DNA from: Amphibacillus xylanus NBRC 15112
Lineage (GTDB): Bacteria; Bacillota; Bacilli; Bacillales; Amphibacillaceae
DNA: 64,000 nt
NCBI RefSeq assembly: GCF_000307165.1
Contig: NC_018704.1
Coordinates: forward strand, 806,001-870,000
Direction of reading: 5' to 3'
Below the pieces are notes generated by a model. That model was not told the origin of the DNA, did no database searches, and saw only the letters and a list, made by a program, of their open reading frames with translations. Shown in pieces: positions 8,247 through 16,745 of the stretch (the stretch's first letter is position 1; every line of letters starts with the position of its first letter). The translations under genes were made by a program, and so were the position numbers.

Positions 8247-10562
8247 ATGAAATTTACTGATGGAAATTGGCTAGTAAGAGAAGGCTACGAGATTCACTTC
8301 CCAAAATTAGTTTACGATGTTAAAAAAGAAGACAAGGCAGTTACACTTTATGCACCAACTAAATATATTAATCACCGCGGTGACACTTTGGATGGTCCAT
8401 TGTTAACAATTAAACTAACGGCACCGCTCGAAGATGTGATTCGAGTTGAGACGTGGCACTATCAAGGTGAAAAATTGAAATACCCAAACTTTGATGTTGC
8501 GAATGACAATTTGCCACTCGAAATTGATGAAACAGATCAACAACTCACATTTAACAGTGGTGAGCTTAACATTACAATTGATAAGGATCATTTCCGAATG
8601 CTGTTTGAAAATGCGCTTGGTGAATTAACTGTGCTTGATCAAAAAGGCCTTGCATGGATTGAAGCACCAGAAGACCAAACCTATATGCGCAGTCAGTTAA
8701 AATTGTCTGTTGGTGAGCATTTATATGGGTTAGGTGAACGTTTCACGCCATTTGTTAAAAATGGTCAATCCGTTGAGATTTGGAATGAAGATGGTGGAAC
8801 AAGTTCAGAGCAATCGTATAAAAACGTTCCATTCTATTTATCAAGTAAAGGTTATGGTGTGTTTATTAATCATCCTGAAAAAGTCAGTTTAGAACTCGGT
8901 TCAGAGCTTGTCGCACGTTCGCAATTTAGTGTACCAGGAGAAAAACTCGATTATTATATCATTAATGGACCAACACCTAAAGAAGTGATCGGGCGTTACA
9001 CAACTTTAACAGGACGTCCAGCACTTCCGCCAGCATGGTCATTTGGGCTCTGGTTATCGACATCATTTACGACAAATTATAATGAAGAAACAGTTAACCA
9101 CTTTGTCGATGGGATGGCTGAGCGTGGAATTCCGTTAAGTGTGTTTCACTTTGATTGTTTCTGGATGGATGCGTTTGAATGGACGAGCTTTATTTGGGAT
9201 CGGAAAAACTTCCCTGATCCAGAGGGAATGTTGAAACGATTAAAGGAAAAAGATCTAAAAATTTCAGTCTGGATTAATCCGTATATTGCGCAGAAGTCTC
9301 CACTGTTTGCTGAAGCACATGAAAAAGGTTATTTAATTAAAAAGCCGAATGGTGATACGTGGCAATGGGATCGTTGGCAGGCTGGAATGGGGATTGTTGA
9401 TTTTACCAATCCAGAGGCTGCTAAATGGTATCAAGATCATTTAAGAGATTTAATGGCGATGGGTGTCGACTCATTTAAAACTGATTTTGGTGAGCGAATT
9501 CCGACTGACGTTGTTTATTATGATGGTTCAAATCCGGAAAAAATGCATAACTATTATTCTTATTTATTTAATCAGGTTGTTTTTGATGTCGTCGAGAAGG
9601 TTAAAGGCGAGCGTGAAGCCGTGTTGTTTGCCCGTTCATCAACTGCTGGAGGTCAGAAATTCCCTGTCCACTGGGGTGGAGATTGTGATTCGACTTATGA
9701 AGCAATGGCAGAGAGTTTACGGGGTGGCCTATCATTAACGACATCTGGCTTTGGGTATTGGAGTCACGATATCGGTGGCTTTGAAAACACGGCGACACCT
9801 GATGTGTTTAAGCGCTGGACTGCATTCGGTTTGCTATCAAGCCATAGCCGATTCCACGGCAGTACATCATATCGTGTCCCCTGGGAATTTGACGAAGAAG
9901 CGGTTGATGTTGCGCGTCACTTTACGAAATTAAAAAATCAGCTTATGCCGTATATATACCGTCATGCGATTAAAAATCACGAAACCGGCGTCCCAATGAT
10001 GCGCCCAATGATTTTTGATTTTCCAGACGATCCGCTCTGTGAAACGTTGGATCGCCAATACATGTTTGGCGACGCCTTACTTGTGGCGCCAATTTTTAAC
10101 GAAAAAGGTTTAGGGTCGTTTTATTTACCGGTTGGGAAATGGACGCACTTATTAACGGGCGAAGTGGTTGAAGGCGGGATTTGGATTAAGGAAAACTATG
10201 ATTACTTTAGCTTGCCGTTATTCGTGCGTGAAAATACAGTATTACCAATCGGATCAAGTGATCTGAAGCCAGTTTACAACTATGGTGATGGTGTGACACT
10301 CCGACTTTATCAGGTTGAAGAAGGTACGAAAATTTCGACACCAATTTATAGTGCTGATGCAGAGTTGATCAAAACTTTTGAAGTCACGAGGGAGGCAGAG
10401 TGTTTGATCATTAAAGTTGATCAAACGGACACATCATTTAATGTTGAATTAATTGGTGTAACTGCCGTTAAAGACGTCACTTCAGGTGAAATTGAGACAA
10501 CTGAAATAGGCACAAAAGTAACTGTTCCATCAGGTGTTGATACGATTACAATCACGCTTTAA
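8247..10562 (+). CDS. Alpha-xylosidase, GH31 family (YicI-like)
   Basis: A 771-residue cytoplasmic GH31 enzyme. The N-terminus MKFTDGNWLVREGYEIHFP and the active-site blocks match the YicI alpha-xylosidase group. The nucleophile Asp lies in KTDFGERIP (about residue 413) and the acid/base Asp in HWGGDCDS (about 479). Other conserved blocks are FHFDCFWM and SFWSH-like GFGYWSHDIGGF. Such enzymes remove alpha-xylose from xyloglucan oligosaccharides such as isoprimeverose, which suits the neighbouring beta-galactosidase and beta-xylosidase. The start is ATG 8247, 7 nt from GAGGAG; ATG 8241 is too close. A strong terminator follows at 10586-10624. Confidence 0.93.
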   Translation: MKFTDGNWLVREGYEIHFPKLVYDVKKEDKAVTLYAPTKYINHRGDTLDGPLLTIKLTAPLEDVIRVETWHYQGEKLKYPNFDVANDNLPLEIDETDQQLTFNSGELNITIDKDHFRMLFENALGELTVLDQKGLAWIEAPEDQTYMRSQLKLSVGEHLYGLGERFTPFVKNGQSVEIWNEDGGTSSEQSYKNVPFYLSSKGYGVFINHPEKVSLELGSELVARSQFSVPGEKLDYYIINGPTPKEVIGRYTTLTGRPALPPAWSFGLWLSTSFTTNYNEETVNHFVDGMAERGIPLSVFHFDCFWMDAFEWTSFIWDRKNFPDPEGMLKRLKEKDLKISVWINPYIAQKSPLFAEAHEKGYLIKKPNGDTWQWDRWQAGMGIVDFTNPEAAKWYQDHLRDLMAMGVDSFKTDFGERIPTDVVYYDGSNPEKMHNYYSYLFNQVVFDVVEKVKGEREAVLFARSSTAGGQKFPVHWGGDCDSTYEAMAESLRGGLSLTTSGFGYWSHDIGGFENTATPDVFKRWTAFGLLSSHSRFHGSTSYRVPWEFDEEAVDVARHFTKLKNQLMPYIYRHAIKNHETGVPMMRPMIFDFPDDPLCETLDRQYMFGDALLVAPIFNEKGLGSFYLPVGKWTHLLTGEVVEGGIWIKENYDYFSLPLFVRENTVLPIGSSDLKPVYNYGDGVTLRLYQVEEGTKISTPIYSADAELIKTFEVTREAECLIIKVDQTDTSFNVELIGVTAVKDVTSGEIETTEIGTKVTVPSGVDTITITL

Positions 10563-10585
10563 TCGGTAGTTAGGGTGTTGTGGAG

Positions 10586-10624
10586 AAAAGTGAGCAACGA
10601 ATCGTTCGTTTGCTCACTTTTTTA
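10586..10624 (+). terminator. Rho-independent terminator after the GH31 gene
   Basis: AAAAGTGAGCAACGAA pairs with TTCGTTTGCTCACTTTT and runs into T residues. Its left arm is nearly identical to the terminator at 12848-12885, so the two-gene block between them is bracketed by related hairpins. Confidence 0.85.
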
Positions 10625-10642
10625 AAAATGTGAGGTGGATAG

Positions 10643-11257
10643 ATGGTTAAGCTAAGCGATCAACTAAAAGAGATGTCAGGAAAAGAAAGACTCGATTATT
10701 TGTGGGAATATTACAAGTGGCATTTGGTCGGCATCATAGTTTTGATCCTGTTTATTTGGTTGGCTATTGACGGTTTAGCTAGTAAAGGTGAAGAGCCAAT
10801 TGGTGTGACTGTAATTAGTGAGGCAACACGTGATGTTGTTGAGACGTTAGAAATAGAGCTTGAAAGTCTTGATGATGATAATTTTGACATTTACTTTGAA
10901 CATATTCAACATCAAGGTGGTATCATTGAAGAAAATGCTTATGAGTTAATCGAGCGTTTGGCGATGCGGATCGGTGTTGGCCAAATTGATCTTTTAGTTA
11001 CTAATGATTTGTTTGCAGAGCAATTGATTGGTGAAGATATTTTTAGTCCGCTAGATCAGGTCTTATTGGATGAAACAGTCGATCTATTTATTGATGATGC
11101 CCTAGTTGTGAATGGTGTTTTATATGGGATCCCAACAGCGGATTTAGCTATTTTTAATCAATATGATGCTTATCAAGATACGTACTTGCTTGTGCCTGCT
11201 TCTGGGAAAAACAAACAAAAGACAGCTCGACTCGTCGCCGATTTAACTGATAACTAA
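10643..11257 (+). CDS. Membrane-anchored protein of unknown function in the sugar locus
   Basis: I do not recognise a named family. The 204-residue product has a short charged N-terminus with ERLDYLWEYYKWH (residues 15-27), one membrane helix (about 28-45) and an acidic outer domain of about 155 residues. The IDLLVTNDLFAEQL and GVLYGIPTADLA stretches resemble the core of extracellular solute-binding proteins, so it may be a minimal membrane-tethered binding-protein fold. Its place between the alpha-xylosidase and beta-xylosidase genes suggests a role in oligosaccharide sensing or uptake, but that is inference. The start has GAGGTGG 7 nt upstream; GH43 begins 26 bp after the stop. Confidence 0.6.
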   Translation: MVKLSDQLKEMSGKERLDYLWEYYKWHLVGIIVLILFIWLAIDGLASKGEEPIGVTVISEATRDVVETLEIELESLDDDNFDIYFEHIQHQGGIIEENAYELIERLAMRIGVGQIDLLVTNDLFAEQLIGEDIFSPLDQVLLDETVDLFIDDALVVNGVLYGIPTADLAIFNQYDAYQDTYLLVPASGKNKQKTARLVADLTDN

Positions 11258-11282
11258 ACAATGAAAAGAAAGAGTGAGAGAG

Positions 11283-12815
11283 ATGAAGTTTAATAATCCG
11301 ATTATTGCTGGGTTTTATCCAGACCCTAGTATTTGCAAAGTGAATGATGATTTCTATCTTGTAACAAGTACATTTGAATACTTCCCTGGGATCCCAATTT
11401 TTCATAGTAAAGATTTAGTCAACTGGTCACAAATTGGTCATTGTTTAACGCGTGATGAGCAGTTACCGCTAGCTAATAGTCATAGTTCAGCCGGTATATT
11501 TGCACCGACAATTAGGTATCATGATGGTGTGTTTTATGTCATCACAACGAATATTACCATAAATAAAAACTTTATTGTTACCGCTAATGATCCACGGGGT
11601 CCATGGTCTGATCCAATTTGGTTAGATGATTGGCCTGGAATTGATCCGTCACTACTGTTTGATGATAATGGGGATGTTTATATTACAGGAACTAGTGATG
11701 GAGGATCAGATGAAAAACCAGGCCTTTATCAAGCGAAAATTGATCCTCAGAGTGGTAAGCTCTTATCTGAAAGAAGGTATATTTATGAGGGAACAGGTGG
11801 CACAGCATCTCCAGAAGCGCCCCATCTATATAAGATAAATGGTCTGTATTATTTAATGACCGCTGAAGGTGGAACAGAGTACGGGCATATGGAGACGATC
11901 GCACGAAGCAATGATCCATTTGGTCCGTTTGAAGGCAATCCTCATGATCCGATTTTAACGCATCGAAGTTTAGATAGCCCGATCCATGCTACGGGGCATG
12001 CCGATCTAGTTGAATTAGATGATGGAAGTTGGTGGGGCGTTTTCTTAGCGATTCGACCCATCGGGTATCCAAGAAAACATCACATTGGAAGAGAAACATT
12101 TTTAGCACCTGTTGAATGGCAAGATGGCTGGCCAATTTTCGGTCAAAACGGGCGAGTTGGACTAGAAATGGAAGCACCTCAACTGTTCAAGGGCTATGAA
12201 AAAAAGCCAGAGTCAAATTATCTATTTACGTCGGACACGCTTCATCAAGAGTTTAATTTTTTAAGAAACCCATATCCGAATGATTGGTCATTGACAGACA
12301 GAAAAGGTTGGCTAACATTGAATGGGTCGGCAGTGACATTAAACGACTTGGATTCACCAGCCTTTATTGGCAGACGCCAAACCGATCATCGTTGTACTGT
12401 TGAGACGTACTTAGATTTTGCCCCGAAAAAAGATGATGAAGAAGCAGGGTTAGTCACATACATGAATGGTCGTTTTCACTATGAAATTGCTAAAGTGAGA
12501 GAAGCAGATCAACAGTATATTATTCTCAGAAAAACGCTAGCGGATCTAACCGTGATCGAGAAAAAAGTTTTATGTGATGCCGATCAAGTGATTCTAGGTG
12601 TGAGAGCAGATCCTTATCAATATAAGTTTTACGTTAAAGAGCTAGATAACGAAAAAGTTGTGAAGGAATATCAGATTGGCGAGGCCGAATGTGGCATGCT
12701 CGCAACCGAGGTAGCTGGCGGCTTTACTGGTGTTTATATTGGAATGTATGCGACGGGTAACGGGAAAAAGTCAACTACTCCAGCCTATTTCAAGTGGTAC
12801 AACTATCAAGCTTAA
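11283..12815 (+). CDS. Beta-xylosidase / arabinofuranosidase, GH43 family
   Basis: A 510-residue cytoplasmic enzyme with the GH43 five-bladed propeller first and a beta-sandwich second (about 330-510), the layout of XynB-type beta-xylosidases. The three catalytic acids are visible: general base Asp 14 in GFYPDPS, the pKa-modulating Asp near 121 in PGIDPS, and the acid Glu near 178 in SPEAPHLYK. It would release xylose from xylo-oligosaccharides, with arabinofuranosidase activity possible. I chose ATG 11283, which gives the family N-terminus MKFNNPIIAGFYPDPS; a GTG lies at 11274. It is followed by a terminator at 12848-12885. Confidence 0.93.
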   Translation: MKFNNPIIAGFYPDPSICKVNDDFYLVTSTFEYFPGIPIFHSKDLVNWSQIGHCLTRDEQLPLANSHSSAGIFAPTIRYHDGVFYVITTNITINKNFIVTANDPRGPWSDPIWLDDWPGIDPSLLFDDNGDVYITGTSDGGSDEKPGLYQAKIDPQSGKLLSERRYIYEGTGGTASPEAPHLYKINGLYYLMTAEGGTEYGHMETIARSNDPFGPFEGNPHDPILTHRSLDSPIHATGHADLVELDDGSWWGVFLAIRPIGYPRKHHIGRETFLAPVEWQDGWPIFGQNGRVGLEMEAPQLFKGYEKKPESNYLFTSDTLHQEFNFLRNPYPNDWSLTDRKGWLTLNGSAVTLNDLDSPAFIGRRQTDHRCTVETYLDFAPKKDDEEAGLVTYMNGRFHYEIAKVREADQQYIILRKTLADLTVIEKKVLCDADQVILGVRADPYQYKFYVKELDNEKVVKEYQIGEAECGMLATEVAGGFTGVYIGMYATGNGKKSTTPAYFKWYNYQA

Positions 12816-12847
12816 TTATACGTGAAAAATAATGAGATGAGTTACGC

Positions 12848-12885
12848 AAAAGTGAGCAACGAATGGATCGTTGACTCACTTTTTT
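12848..12885 (+). terminator. Rho-independent terminator after the GH43 gene
   Basis: AAAAGTGAGCAACGAA...TTGACTCACTTTTTT forms a hairpin with a U-tract. It resembles the terminator at 10586-10624 closely. Confidence 0.8.
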
Positions 12886-12912
12886 AGCGAAGTGATTAGC
12901 TTAGTTGCTAAT

Positions 12913-13031
12913 CGTTCCCTCTCTAGCAGAAATAAGTCGAGTTAGGGCACAATTAATGTCTAAACGTTCCCCCTCTAGCGAAAATAAGACGAGTCAGGTC
13001 ACGATTAAGTGCTAATCGTTGGATTTTCGCG
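12913..13031. repeat. 52-bp imperfect tandem repeat
   Basis: Two copies of a 52-bp unit start at 12913 and 12965, each beginning CGTTCCCYCTCTAGC and containing AAATAAGWCGAGT. A third partial copy begins at 13017 (CGTTGGATTTTCGC). The 342-bp gap between GH43 and the MBL gene contains this repeat and the terminator; I see no coding potential in it. Confidence 0.75.
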
Positions 13032-13157
13032 ATTAAAATGTTCTGATCACCTATGATTAGACTTATCGTTATGTAAAAATACAGTGTTTGACTGATTTTG
13101 ATTTAGGGAATAATATCAAAATGACTATATGTTGATAAATTAGAAAGGGGCGATCGA

Positions 13158-13892
13158 ATGAAAGTGACGGTTGTTGGGTTTTGGGGAGCCTATCCTGCAC
13201 AGGGTGAAGCAACCTCAAGTTACCTATTTGAAAAAGACGATTTTCGTTTATTAATCGATTGTGGGAGTGGGGCCTTGGCACAACTTCCAAAATACATTGA
13301 CCCATATGATCTTGATGCGGTTGTTTTGTCACATTATCACTCAGATCACATTGCCGATGTTGGAGTTTTGCAACATCTAATCAAAGTCCAAAATCAAATT
13401 CGTAATGAAGCGCGCAACTTAAACATATATGGGCATGCTGAAAATCAATCAGCATTTGCCGAACTGACGAGTAGTCATACGACAGGGATAGCTTACCAAC
13501 CGAACGAATCATTAAATTTAGGGCCATTTACGATTACATTTCTTAAAACGATTCATCCAGTTCCTTGCTATGCAATGCGAGTGACGGACGGAGCGAAAAC
13601 AGTTGTCTATACAGCAGACTCGAGCTATCAAGATCAATTTATTCCGTTTAGCAATCATGCCGACCTACTCATTACGGATTGTAACTTTTATGAAGAACAG
13701 GATGGTTCAAAACCAGGCCATATGAATAGTAAGGAAGGCGCGCTAATTGCTGAAAAAGCTCAGGTGAAAACGTTGCTGCTTAGTCATCAACCTCATTTCT
13801 GGGATCGGAGCCAACTCGCTTCCGAAGCAAAAAAATATTATTCTGGAACAGTTCGATTGGCCAAATCAGGTTACCAGTGGCCCGAAACTTAG
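13158..13892 (+). CDS. yhfI: MBL-fold metal-dependent hydrolase, YhfI-like
   Basis: A 244-residue soluble metallo-beta-lactamase-fold protein. The metal-binding HxHxDH motif is LSHYHSDHIADV (about residues 57-68), and further ligands are HPVP, TADSS and LSHQ near 135, 155 and 215. Architecture and length match B. subtilis YhfI, a phosphodiesterase-like member near the tRNase Z branch but without the exosite arm. In B. subtilis yhfI lies directly beside lplJ, and the same pair occurs here with a 69-bp gap. The substrate is unknown. The ATG has AAAGGGGCG upstream. Confidence 0.8.
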   Translation: MKVTVVGFWGAYPAQGEATSSYLFEKDDFRLLIDCGSGALAQLPKYIDPYDLDAVVLSHYHSDHIADVGVLQHLIKVQNQIRNEARNLNIYGHAENQSAFAELTSSHTTGIAYQPNESLNLGPFTITFLKTIHPVPCYAMRVTDGAKTVVYTADSSYQDQFIPFSNHADLLITDCNFYEEQDGSKPGHMNSKEGALIAEKAQVKTLLLSHQPHFWDRSQLASEAKKYYSGTVRLAKSGYQWPET

Positions 13893-13961
13893 GCAGTTTA
13901 GTTGCTTTCAAAAAAATGTTTAAATAAAATAGAAATAGTAACTACTGTAAGGAGGATTTAG

Positions 13962-14957
13962 ATGAAGTTTATAGATAACCAAGGCATTACGGATCCATAT
14001 ATAAACCTTGCGATTGAAGAGTATGTACTAAACAATTTTGGTGAAGAAGATACATACTTATTGTTTTATGTAAATCAACCGTCAATTATTATTGGACGTA
14101 ATCAAAATACAATTGAAGAAATAAACACGAAATACGTTGAAGAGAACAATATTAAAGTTGTTCGTCGACTATCTGGTGGCGGTGCCGTCTATCATGATGA
14201 AGGAAACCTGAACTTTAGCTTTATTACAAAAGATGATGGTAATAGTTTCCATAACTTTGCAAAATTTACTGAGCCTGTTGTCAAAGCCCTTAATGCGCTG
14301 AACGTACCGGCAGCATTAGAAGGTCGTAACGACTTAGTTGCTGGTGGGCGGAAAATTTCAGGTAACGCACAATTTACAACACGTGGGCGGATGTTTAGCC
14401 ATGGAACCTTAATGCTTGATTCGGAAATTGAGCACGTTGTATCAGCACTAAATGTTAATGCTGAAAAGATTAAGTCAAAAGGAATCAAGTCAATTAGAAG
14501 TCGTGTTGCGAACATTGTTGAATTCCTTGATGAAAAAATGACAATGGACCAGTTTAAAGAGCACTTGTTGAAATTCCTCTTTAACGTTGATGACGTGAAA
14601 GATGTCCCACGTTATGAATTAACAGAAGAAGATTGGAATAATATCCACAAAATTTCTGAAGAACGTTATCAAAAGTGGGAGTGGAACTACGGAAAATCTC
14701 CTACATTTGATATTCAAAAGTCACACAAATTCCCTGCTGGTCTTGTAGACGTGCGCATGGACGTATCTAAAGGAACGATTAAGGACTGTAAGATTTATGG
14801 TGACTTCTTCGGTGTCGGTGATGTTAAGGTGATTGAGGAAAAATTAATTGGGGTTCAATATCGCCGTCAAGCACTTGAAGAAGCATTAGCAGACGTAGAT
14901 GTTCCACATTATCTAGGTAAAATTACAAAAGAAGAATTTATAGATTTAGTCTATTAA
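13962..14957 (+). CDS. lplJ: Lipoate-protein ligase LplJ
   Basis: A 331-residue cytoplasmic lipoate ligase that adenylates lipoic acid and attaches it to lysines of GcvH and 2-oxoacid dehydrogenases. The catalytic core carries RRLSGGGAVYHDEGNLNFSF (about residues 69-88), with the RRxSGGGAVYHD lipoyl-AMP loop. KISGNAQ near residue 130 contains the active lysine, and a C-terminal accessory domain follows. Length and sequence fit LplJ of Bacillus. The gcvH substrate gene is in the same window at 38471. A strong AGGAGG precedes the ATG, and an imperfect terminator follows. Confidence 0.92.
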   Translation: MKFIDNQGITDPYINLAIEEYVLNNFGEEDTYLLFYVNQPSIIIGRNQNTIEEINTKYVEENNIKVVRRLSGGGAVYHDEGNLNFSFITKDDGNSFHNFAKFTEPVVKALNALNVPAALEGRNDLVAGGRKISGNAQFTTRGRMFSHGTLMLDSEIEHVVSALNVNAEKIKSKGIKSIRSRVANIVEFLDEKMTMDQFKEHLLKFLFNVDDVKDVPRYELTEEDWNNIHKISEERYQKWEWNYGKSPTFDIQKSHKFPAGLVDVRMDVSKGTIKDCKIYGDFFGVGDVKVIEEKLIGVQYRRQALEEALADVDVPHYLGKITKEEFIDLVY

Positions 14958-14965
14958 ATCTCAAT

Positions 14966-15003
14966 TCAAAAAGCCGTTTAGTTCAAAACTAGGCGGTTTT
15001 TTT
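14966..15003 (+). terminator. Imperfect terminator after lplJ
   Basis: AAAGCCGTTTAG and CTAGGCGGTTTTTTT can form a stem with one bulge, followed by a run of seven T residues. Confidence 0.7.
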
Positions 15004-15229
15004 CTTCACAATACATTTAAAAAAAGTGGCAAATCTTATATATTCGACAATTTCGTATTAAATCCTGCTATTTTGTTTATTTATAAGCAATAAGTATGAT
15101 AAATTATGAAAATTTGATGAATTTTTAAGAAAAAAGAGGAATTTAGTTGGATTAATGTGTATAATTTAGTCAAAGAATGTTTTTACAATAATTCTTTAAA
15201 AAACCAATTATTGAGAAAGGATGTTGAGT

Positions 15230-15775
15230 ATGAATCTAAAAGAAAGGACATCCTATGAACTATCTCAAGCAACAATGGCTTTAATCGCAACGGAGATCGA
15301 TGGTTTGTGGGGAAGCATTGTTTATGAGGAGGGTGCGTCTAAACCAATCTATGTGGCAGAACCTCCTACGAAGATTATTGAAAAGGCGCATAAGCAAAAT
15401 GGAGAGGAGCTATTAGCAAGAGCAGATGCAGCAAAAGTAGTTTGCGGCTTCAATAATAAACCCCCGGTTGTAATTAGCATAACAAAAAATCTTTATTATT
15501 TTCCGACACATTCACCTTCTAATCCTAACTGCTCATGGTTTTCGCACACTCATAGTACGACGGTTTCAAAAGCTAAATACGGCGGGGCAATTGTTCATTT
15601 TAGAAATGGTCATAAGCTAGAGATACCGGTCTCCGAAATGATAATGACCAACCAACTCTATCGCACTGCTCAATTTCGCTTTATGATTGATCAACAAATC
15701 CAACCACTCCAGAAAAAGAAAGCGTTAGAGACACTTTTGAAAGCGCTTTTTGATGAAGAATTAAATCTAGATTAA
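15230..15775 (+). CDS. comK: Competence transcription factor ComK
   Basis: A 181-residue DNA-binding regulator that switches on competence genes, including its own. Diagnostic stretches are FPTHSPSNPNCSWFSHTH (about residues 95-112), equivalent to the conserved PT-S-x-CxWxSHxH block of B. subtilis ComK, then LEIPVSE and NQLYRTAQFR. The C-terminus is slightly shorter than in B. subtilis. I chose ATG 15230, 9 nt after GAAAGG; ATG 15221 abuts it. The gene stands alone between terminators. The 270-bp upstream region is very AT-rich, with a TATAAT at 15160 and A4/T4 tracts that may be ComK boxes. AddAB, a competence-associated recombination enzyme, is encoded 2.3 kb downstream. Confidence 0.88.
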   Translation: MNLKERTSYELSQATMALIATEIDGLWGSIVYEEGASKPIYVAEPPTKIIEKAHKQNGEELLARADAAKVVCGFNNKPPVVISITKNLYYFPTHSPSNPNCSWFSHTHSTTVSKAKYGGAIVHFRNGHKLEIPVSEMIMTNQLYRTAQFRFMIDQQIQPLQKKKALETLLKALFDEELNLD

Positions 15776-15782
15776 TTAAAAT

Positions 15783-15825
15783 AAGATCCCACAATAAATA
15801 TCGAACTTTATTGTAGGGATCTTTT
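15783..15825. terminator. Bidirectional terminator between comK and the YhjD-like gene
   Basis: AAGATCCC-ACAATAAA pairs with TTTATTGT-AGGGATCTT, with T residues on both sides. It serves the two convergent genes. Confidence 0.85.
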
Positions 15826-15830
15826 CTTAT

Positions 15831-16211
15831 CTAAGAAGATATGCTTTCGTTCTCATAGCTTTTTAACATTAATTCCTCTAAAATATGCTCAACCTTTTTT
15901 CTAATGGCTGGATTGAAATAAGAGCGCTGTTCTTCTCGGTTGTGACAAAAAAATAAATAGGCAGTGAATGTGTCGTTTCTTTCTAAGGGGACGACCTTTA
16001 ATTTTTGATCATACATATATTTGCGTAATTGTTGGCGTTCGAGCATGGCTTCATTTTCCATCTTCTTTAGTAAAACAAGATAAGGCTCCTTTATTTTTAG
16101 AGCGGTGCCTTTTTCGATGACAGCTATGTCTCGTTGAATGACGGTGATGGCCATTGATAAGAAGAGAAAGCGAGAGGCTAAATTGTATTCATCCTCTGTT
16201 AAATAGCGCAT
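15831..16211 (-). CDS. yhjD: YhjD-like small cytoplasmic protein
   Basis: A 126-residue soluble, charged, mostly helical protein with no signal or membrane segment and no catalytic motif. Position beside comK and length match yhjD in B. subtilis, and LTEDEYNLASRFLFLSMAITV and KIKEPYLVLL resemble what I remember of that family. Function is unknown. The start is the ATG at 16211 behind GAGGAGGG; an in-frame upstream extension to 16349 would run into the repeat element and lacks a ribosome binding site. It is transcribed towards comK, and its promoter region is next to the repeat at 16304-16594. Confidence 0.6.
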   Translation of the reverse strand: MRYLTEDEYNLASRFLFLSMAITVIQRDIAVIEKGTALKIKEPYLVLLKKMENEAMLERQQLRKYMYDQKLKVVPLERNDTFTAYLFFCHNREEQRSYFNPAIRKKVEHILEELMLKSYENESISS

Positions 16212-16303
16212 GATTACCCTCCTCACAATTAAAATAGAACATGTGTTCTTATTATATCCGAAATGTTGAAAAAATAAAAGTATGATTTGCATTAATTTTA
16301 GAT

Positions 16304-16594
16304 TTGAGTCAATTTCATAATACAAAAATCTAGTTAAGAACACGAACAATTACAAATGAAAATACAATATAATTAGTAAATAAAGGAGCCTAATCAAGTG
16401 ATTGGAACGGCAGGCGGCGACTCCAGCGGGAACAATCGTGTCCGAAGATCCAGTGATAAAAGCTTGAAAAGCTTTTATCAATTAGCTGAGGCCGATCCCG
16501 CGGAAAGCGTCCGCCTAGAGTGGAAATCACCGCGTCACCTGTAACCCAATTGTTCGTGTTTTATAGCCAATTAAGTCATTATGAAATTCATTCA
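16304..16594 (-). repeat. MITE-like repeat, copy A (291 bp), inverted relative to copy B
   Basis: This stretch is the reverse complement of 48348-48638 with only a few differences. The ends form imperfect ~46-bp terminal inverted repeats sharing AATTTCATAAT and AACACGAACAATT. The middle is far more GC-rich than its surroundings and contains nested palindromes, including TGATAAAAGCTT around a 3-nt loop, and GGCGGACG facing CGCCGCC. It has no ORF. Similar GC-rich CTTTCCGCGG / CCCGCTGGAGTCGCCGCC blocks are, from memory, scattered in Bacillaceae genomes. A mobile miniature element or a structured RNA are both possible. Confidence 0.85.
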
Positions 16595-16745
16595 TTTAAG
16601 TAACTTTTTACTTGTAGATCTCGTCTTTGTAAAAGAAGCTTCTGGGAGAAATATGAGGATTATTTAAGATATCTTTCATAAAGCTGTAGTATAATTATAG
16701 TGAGAATCTGGTTAATAAATTTCAACTAAAAAGGAGACAGATCAA

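Noticed and set aside
16211-16349. N-terminal extension of the YhjD-like gene to 16349
   Set aside because: It would overlap the repeat element, has no ribosome binding site and is not like the rest of the protein; ATG 16211 has GAGGAGGG at the right distance.
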